NCBI GenBank assembly: GCA_958496175.1
Contig: OY292274.1
Coordinates: 35,689,482-35,753,481 of the forward strand
DNA: 64,000 bases
Source of the DNA: Sisyra terminalis
Lineage: Eukaryota; Arthropoda; Insecta; Neuroptera; Sisyridae
Direction: 5' to 3'
Part shown: positions 60,086 to 64,000 of the stretch, piece after piece
Layout: each line of letters begins with the position of its first letter
Position numbering within the stretch: the first letter of the stretch is position 1
The notes under the pieces: model-generated
The model's database searches: none
Told to the model about the DNA's origin: nothing
Seen by the model: only the letters and a program-made list of their open reading frames with translations
Program-made: the position numbers and the translations under genes

Positions 60086-61080
60086 CAATCATTTTACAAG
60101 TACGAGAAATAAAAATAAATGGACGCAAATAATACAGATTAATAGGGCACACTGATAAAAATACACTTTTTCTTGATCATGACTTAACACTGAATTCTTT
60201 TCAACTTTCGTCTACTATTGATTTATGAAAAATGGAAAATTCAAAATCACCACTTAAAAAACATAACAATCGTCAAAGGTTCTTAACTTTTCAGCAAACT
60301 GTAGCATAAATGTTAGTTTAATAAAACATAAAAAAGCACACAAAAAAGTTTCAATAAGTTTCGCGGAAAGTTCTCAGGCATTACAATAAGATTCTCCATT
60401 TTTCCTGATCACAAAATTTATAAATATTTCAAATTTTTATAATTTGCAAAAAATCAAGTTAATCTAAAGAAATTAAAAAAAAAAAGTAAGCTCAATAAAT
60501 ACGCCAATAACGACCGATAACGAAAAACTTAAATTGATTACCCAAATTTTCCGATTAAGATCAGAACGATTTTAATATTTAATATGACGAGGAAATATTA
60601 AGTTTTGCCATTAATTACAATATCGTATTGGTAAGAATAACGAAATAGTTTTAGGCCAAAAAAAAGTTTAAGATTTTTAACGATTTATATTTAACTCAAA
60701 AAAAAGAAGTAAACGTAAAAGTAAAACTACAGTATTTCCACGTAATAAATCTTCTAAAAGGAAATCACTTGACTAAAATAAAAAATTCTAAAATTAATGT
60801 GCCTTCAACTCAAACATTACTCGTTACAGTCGAAAAAATAAGAGCAAATAAGCTTTAACTTTCCTTTTTCTTGAGCTTTTGAATCAATGATTATTTTTAC
60901 ACGCCAGCTTAATAAATAGGTAAGTAATAAAAGGAAATAATTGCATATAAAAACAATTTAACTCCTCATTTTGTCTTTGGTTATATGTACAGTGATGTAA
61001 TAATGCGAAGAAGTTTTATTTGGCTACAAAGTTGCGTGTCGAATTTTTCAAAGTGACGCTATTATATTTTGAATAGCCAC
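60086..61080. other. Mhc 5' region, AT-rich
   Basis: Nothing recognisable: no ORF, no repeat ends. Confidence 0.4.
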
Positions 61081-61084
61081 TGTA

Positions 61085-61205
61085 CAAGAATAGCACAGCG
61101 GACCAGGCAAAGGAATGTGCTTGACGCCTCTCTATTTACGGACTTGAGAGCAAATCTGTTTCTGTTACCACTGTGACGTCACCGACAACGTCCATTTTAT
61201 ACGTA
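61085..61205 (-). promoter_or_regulatory. Candidate Mhc core promoter
   Basis: On the minus strand TATAAAATGG (61201-61192) is followed 29 nt later by CAGTGG (A at 61172), a spacing that fits a TATA box and initiator. Between them lies a perfect CRE, TGACGTCA (61174-61181). The block is GC-richer than its surroundings. The downstream exon 1 donor was not found, so the assignment to Mhc rests on orientation and distance (about 3 kb upstream of the first coding exon). Confidence 0.4.
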
Positions 61206-61489
61206 GATATACAATTATTTAATCAATCAATTTTGGGTGGTATATGTGAAACATTAATCTTTGCAATATACAAAAAAACATTAAGCTCTATTTTAGACGG
61301 CAAATAAAAATATTATTACTGTTATTTTTTGGATTCAACTTTCTCATATACCTATTTACAGCAGACTTGTATTAAAAAGAATCATATATTTCATTTATTT
61401 AAACTTTTATGTTAAAGCACTAATCGAAAATTCACCAATTCAAACCGATTAAAAACAAACTCATGCATGTTTTAAATTGAAATGATTTC

Positions 61490-61585
61490 AATCATTGTAT
61501 TTAGCCTCCAGTCGCCATTATTAAAGCTTCTGCGGAAGCTTTACGATGAATCGCGATGGCCGTGCCGCTTGTGTTTGAAAAGTTC
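61490..61585. promoter_or_regulatory. GC-richer block with 9-bp hairpin
   Basis: TAAAGCTTC-TGCG-GAAGCTTTA (61522-61543) is a perfect hairpin inside a short GC-richer block ending in GATGGCCGTGCCGC. The function is unknown. Its position upstream of Mhc makes a regulatory element possible. Confidence 0.3.
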
Positions 61586-62091
61586 AAAATTATCACACAT
61601 AAAATCATTTCAATTTGCAAACAACTTAATAAGAACTGAAAAAATGTGTTTTACAGGTTAAAGTCTCAAAAAATTAAAGAATAATTTTTTTTTTCGTAAA
61701 TAGTTGAAAAACAAAAATACACACGCAACCAGCACAATGCAAAGAAGTTAAAGTTAAGTAATTTTGTTGTATTTTCTTTGTAATAATCCACAACAATGAT
61801 GGGTAATTTACGGTTTACGTCACACACAGTTGCACAATCACAATCAATAAGGTGTAGATATATATTATTTAAAATATATATGCAAATAAATAATAATTTG
61901 TATATTAATTATTGATATAGATAAAAATATACAGTATGAGATATCACCAAAATTAAATAGCGTTAAACGCTATGTCGCACACCAGTTAGCCCCTTGTATA
62001 TATATATATATAAATATAGTTTTATATATACGTGGTTATGACCTATTAATTGTTAAGAGATGAGCACGTAGTAGAAGATTCGCACTTACGT

Positions 62092-62330
62092 TCGAAAGCC
62101 GTTCTGACTATGTTCTACGGTCGACCCCACATTATAAATGTCGGCAATGTGATCCAATTTTGTAACAAGCGTTTTGATTGGATGTCGGTTTGGTCCAATC
62201 CAGACGTCCCTTAGTAGATGCTTGATCTACCTTTTTAGGTGGAGGTGATATGACAGCGGTATAGGCCGATACTAAAATACATACAACCACCACTTTGATG
62301 ATTTCAAGTGTAGTCACCTCAGAGAACTTT
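62092..62330 (-). other. GC-richer open segment with splice donor; possible non-coding exon
   Basis: The minus strand is open for 61 codons (62317-62132) but starts with GTG, not ATG. A consensus donor (GAAC|GTAAGTGC) follows at about 62093. The composition differs from the AT-rich flanks. It may be a 5' non-coding exon of Mhc or of another gene. The hydrophobic start of the open frame (IIKVVVVCILVSAYTAV) looks like a signal peptide, but no in-frame ATG supports translation. Confidence 0.3.
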
Positions 62331-63649
62331 CACGGAGCACATCGCACTTTTCCAATGTAAACTTCAATTTTCCACCAGCTTCATTGAAAAAAGGTGTGAA
62401 ATTCCCATCGTGTTAAAGCAATATTATAAACATATCTTTCAGTCATAATTTCATACTTATATCAATATGCTAGCGAGCTTTTTCATATTATAAGACTTTA
62501 GATGAATTAGCCATTTTGATTATATAAAAAAATATCAAAACATAACATTTTTTAACCATTCAACTTCAATAGAAGAAATGTTACCTATTGTTTCTCTTAA
62601 TTAAGTTATATTCTCAAGTTAAAAATAAGACATTTTTGTGATTTTCCAAAATTATAACTTAATAGTATACATACTTATGGTTATAAAGCTTGTTAAATCA
62701 TTTGGGTGGTTAATTATTGATTTATTGATTAGGTAGCGAATGATAACATATATGACACGTCCTTGAATTTATTTCGACAATCAAATTTTAGCAAATTGGA
62801 GTTTAATTATCCATGGCAGATCAGAAACGGTGATCATATCAAGTAGTATATGGAGGTGTATTATAATTAACTACATCAACGATGCAACAGCTGATCACCT
62901 CCACCTCCACCAACATGAATATTTTTCAAACATCGTTGTAAACGATAAATTTATTTACCTGCATTTTGTAGATTTTCTAGATGACATTATTTATGTGGCC
63001 AATGGTTCTATACTCATTTTTCATTTTTAATAGGCTGTTAAATTATAGAACATTTAATTTGTCGTAAATATTTTCAAGTAACAATAAGCCCTTTTATAAA
63101 CAAATCGCCAGAGTATGTTTTGACCAAGATCAATCGCAACTTGAATTTAGAATATTATTTTTAGATAGTAATATAAACATTAAAAACATATTTAAGCATC
63201 CTAATAAAACGAATTTTCAGAAAAATATTATATATATTACGAAATATTAAATTCCTCAATACTTAAATTCTATTTTGAGAGATAACTTACTCTTGTTTAA
63301 AGGCTTAGGTATTATTCATTCAAATCCAAGATTGTATCAAAACTATTTAAATAATAATAATAACAATAAAATTTGGATACACTACAATGTCATTGTAATG
63401 CATTTATTTTAATGTCCTTAAGAAATTGATTAATGATATTTTTTAATACTTACTTATAAATCTTTTTTTAACAACTCTTATAAAAACTGTAAAATCTATA
63501 TCAAAATAATTTAGAAACATTAGAAATCTTGTTATTTTTAAAATATTTTCCTTTCAATAGGTATCATTCGATAGGTATTATTACGTTTTTATTTTAATAA
63601 TAATTTATTTTGACGGGTTCAATTGGATTTGTGTTTCAGGGTATATAAG
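62331..63649. other. Gene-free AT-rich stretch
   Basis: No gene or repeat is recognised before the SINE target duplication at 63650. Confidence 0.4.
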
Positions 63650-63662
63650 AATAACAAATTTA

Positions 63663-63832
63663 GCCTACTGGTGGCCGAGTGGTTTAGGGGACTGCTCCAA
63701 AACTGGTAGGTAATGGGTTCGATCCTCGTATCGTACAAATTTTCAATATTGCTCGATAAGGGATTTAACTAACCCTAAATTCACTAAAAGACCTTAGTAG
63801 TTATAAAACGGCGGTAAATAACATTTAAAAAA
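63663..63832 (+). mobile_element. tRNA-derived SINE, copy 2
   Basis: 170 bp, starting GCCTACTGGTGGCCGAGTGG with intact A box (TGGCCGAGTGG) and B box (GGGTTCGATCC at 63717-63727), the spacing of a tRNA-like head. A unique tail (ACCTTAGTAGTTATAAAACG, GGTAAATAACA) and an A-rich end follow. Flanked by a perfect 13-bp duplication AATAACAAATTTA (63650-63662 and 63833-63845). The head resembles class II tRNA such as Ser or Leu. Confidence 0.9.
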
Positions 63833-63845
63833 AATAACAAATTTA

Positions 63846-64000
63846 TTACAAACGCGTTATATTTTATTTCATACTACACACACTTGTTTATTTATTTTAC
63901 AACAATTACATTTACGGTTAGCGCGATTTACTTCGAACTGTAACTGGTCCCTGTTTTAATGTTATTGTAACTGGTTCATTGTCGACAGTCAATCTATACT
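63846..64000. other. Window end, no feature recognised
   Basis: Short AT-rich flank after the SINE with a slightly GC-richer end. Nothing can be assigned. Confidence 0.4.

Noticed and set aside
62132..62317. Small secreted-peptide-like frame on the minus strand
   Set aside because: A signal-peptide-like start is tempting, but the frame begins with GTG, a TGA lies just upstream in frame, and there is no ATG. Kept only as a possible non-coding exon.
63663..63740. Possible functional tRNA gene
   Set aside because: A and B boxes are good, but no acceptor stem closes, and a second diverged copy with the same tail and target duplications shows it is a SINE.

Overview
The window is nuclear DNA from an insect. 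The evidence is short AT-rich introns, a muscle myosin heavy chain gene with clusters of mutually exclusive exons of the kind known from arthropods, a neighbouring family of Cyt-b5-r-like genes (in Drosophila, Cyt-b5-r lies next to Mhc), and insect-type transposons. The species cannot be named from the sequence.

Layout. (1) 0.4-27.3 kb, plus strand: three complete five-exon genes for a cytochrome b5-related / fatty-acid-desaturase-like membrane protein (435, 436 and 435 aa), at 0.42-1.98, 6.43-8.03 and 25.77-27.33 kb. Exon lengths are the same in all three except for 3 bases in the last exon of copy 2. Copies 1 and 2 share an identical intron 1, which suggests gene conversion. (2) 8-36.3 kb, between and beyond the desaturase copies: a transposon-rich block. 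It holds several Helitron-like elements (A|TC...CTAG|T ends), an intact hAT transposon inserted in one of them (2,599 bp, perfect 8-bp target duplication, intact 593-aa transposase), a decayed hAT relic, a decayed LINE reverse transcriptase tail, a decayed Ginger/KRBA2-like integrase, palindromic elements, and a Ty3/gypsy-type LTR retrotransposon (4,864 bp; 196-bp LTRs differing at 4 sites) whose pol carries a frameshift. (3) 38.2-58.3 kb, minus strand: the muscle myosin heavy chain gene, reconstructed exon by exon to a 5,907-nt reading frame (1,968 aa). Six clusters of mutually exclusive exons (2, 4, 4, 2, 3 and 2 alternatives) and one C-terminal cassette exon are visible. (4) 58.3-64 kb: the myosin 5' region. 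It has GC-richer islands with TATA, CRE and MEF2-like motifs, and two copies of a tRNA-derived SINE with target-site duplications.

How the parts relate. Myosin isoform diversity is built by choosing one exon per cluster: N-terminal region, nucleotide-pocket-adjacent region, relay, loop 2, converter and S2 hinge, then a long or short tail. The loop-2 pair (two 53-nt exons at 48.4 and 48.95 kb) is the most unusual part, because the corresponding segment is constitutive in Drosophila as far as I recall. The exon at 42.8-43.1 kb also reads upstream in frame to its own ATG, as expected for a rod-only protein made from an internal promoter (compare Drosophila Myosin rod protein). The desaturase-like genes are a separate locus whose Drosophila counterpart is muscle-expressed and adjacent to Mhc, so the neighbourhood appears anciently conserved, with local triplication and transposon expansion here.
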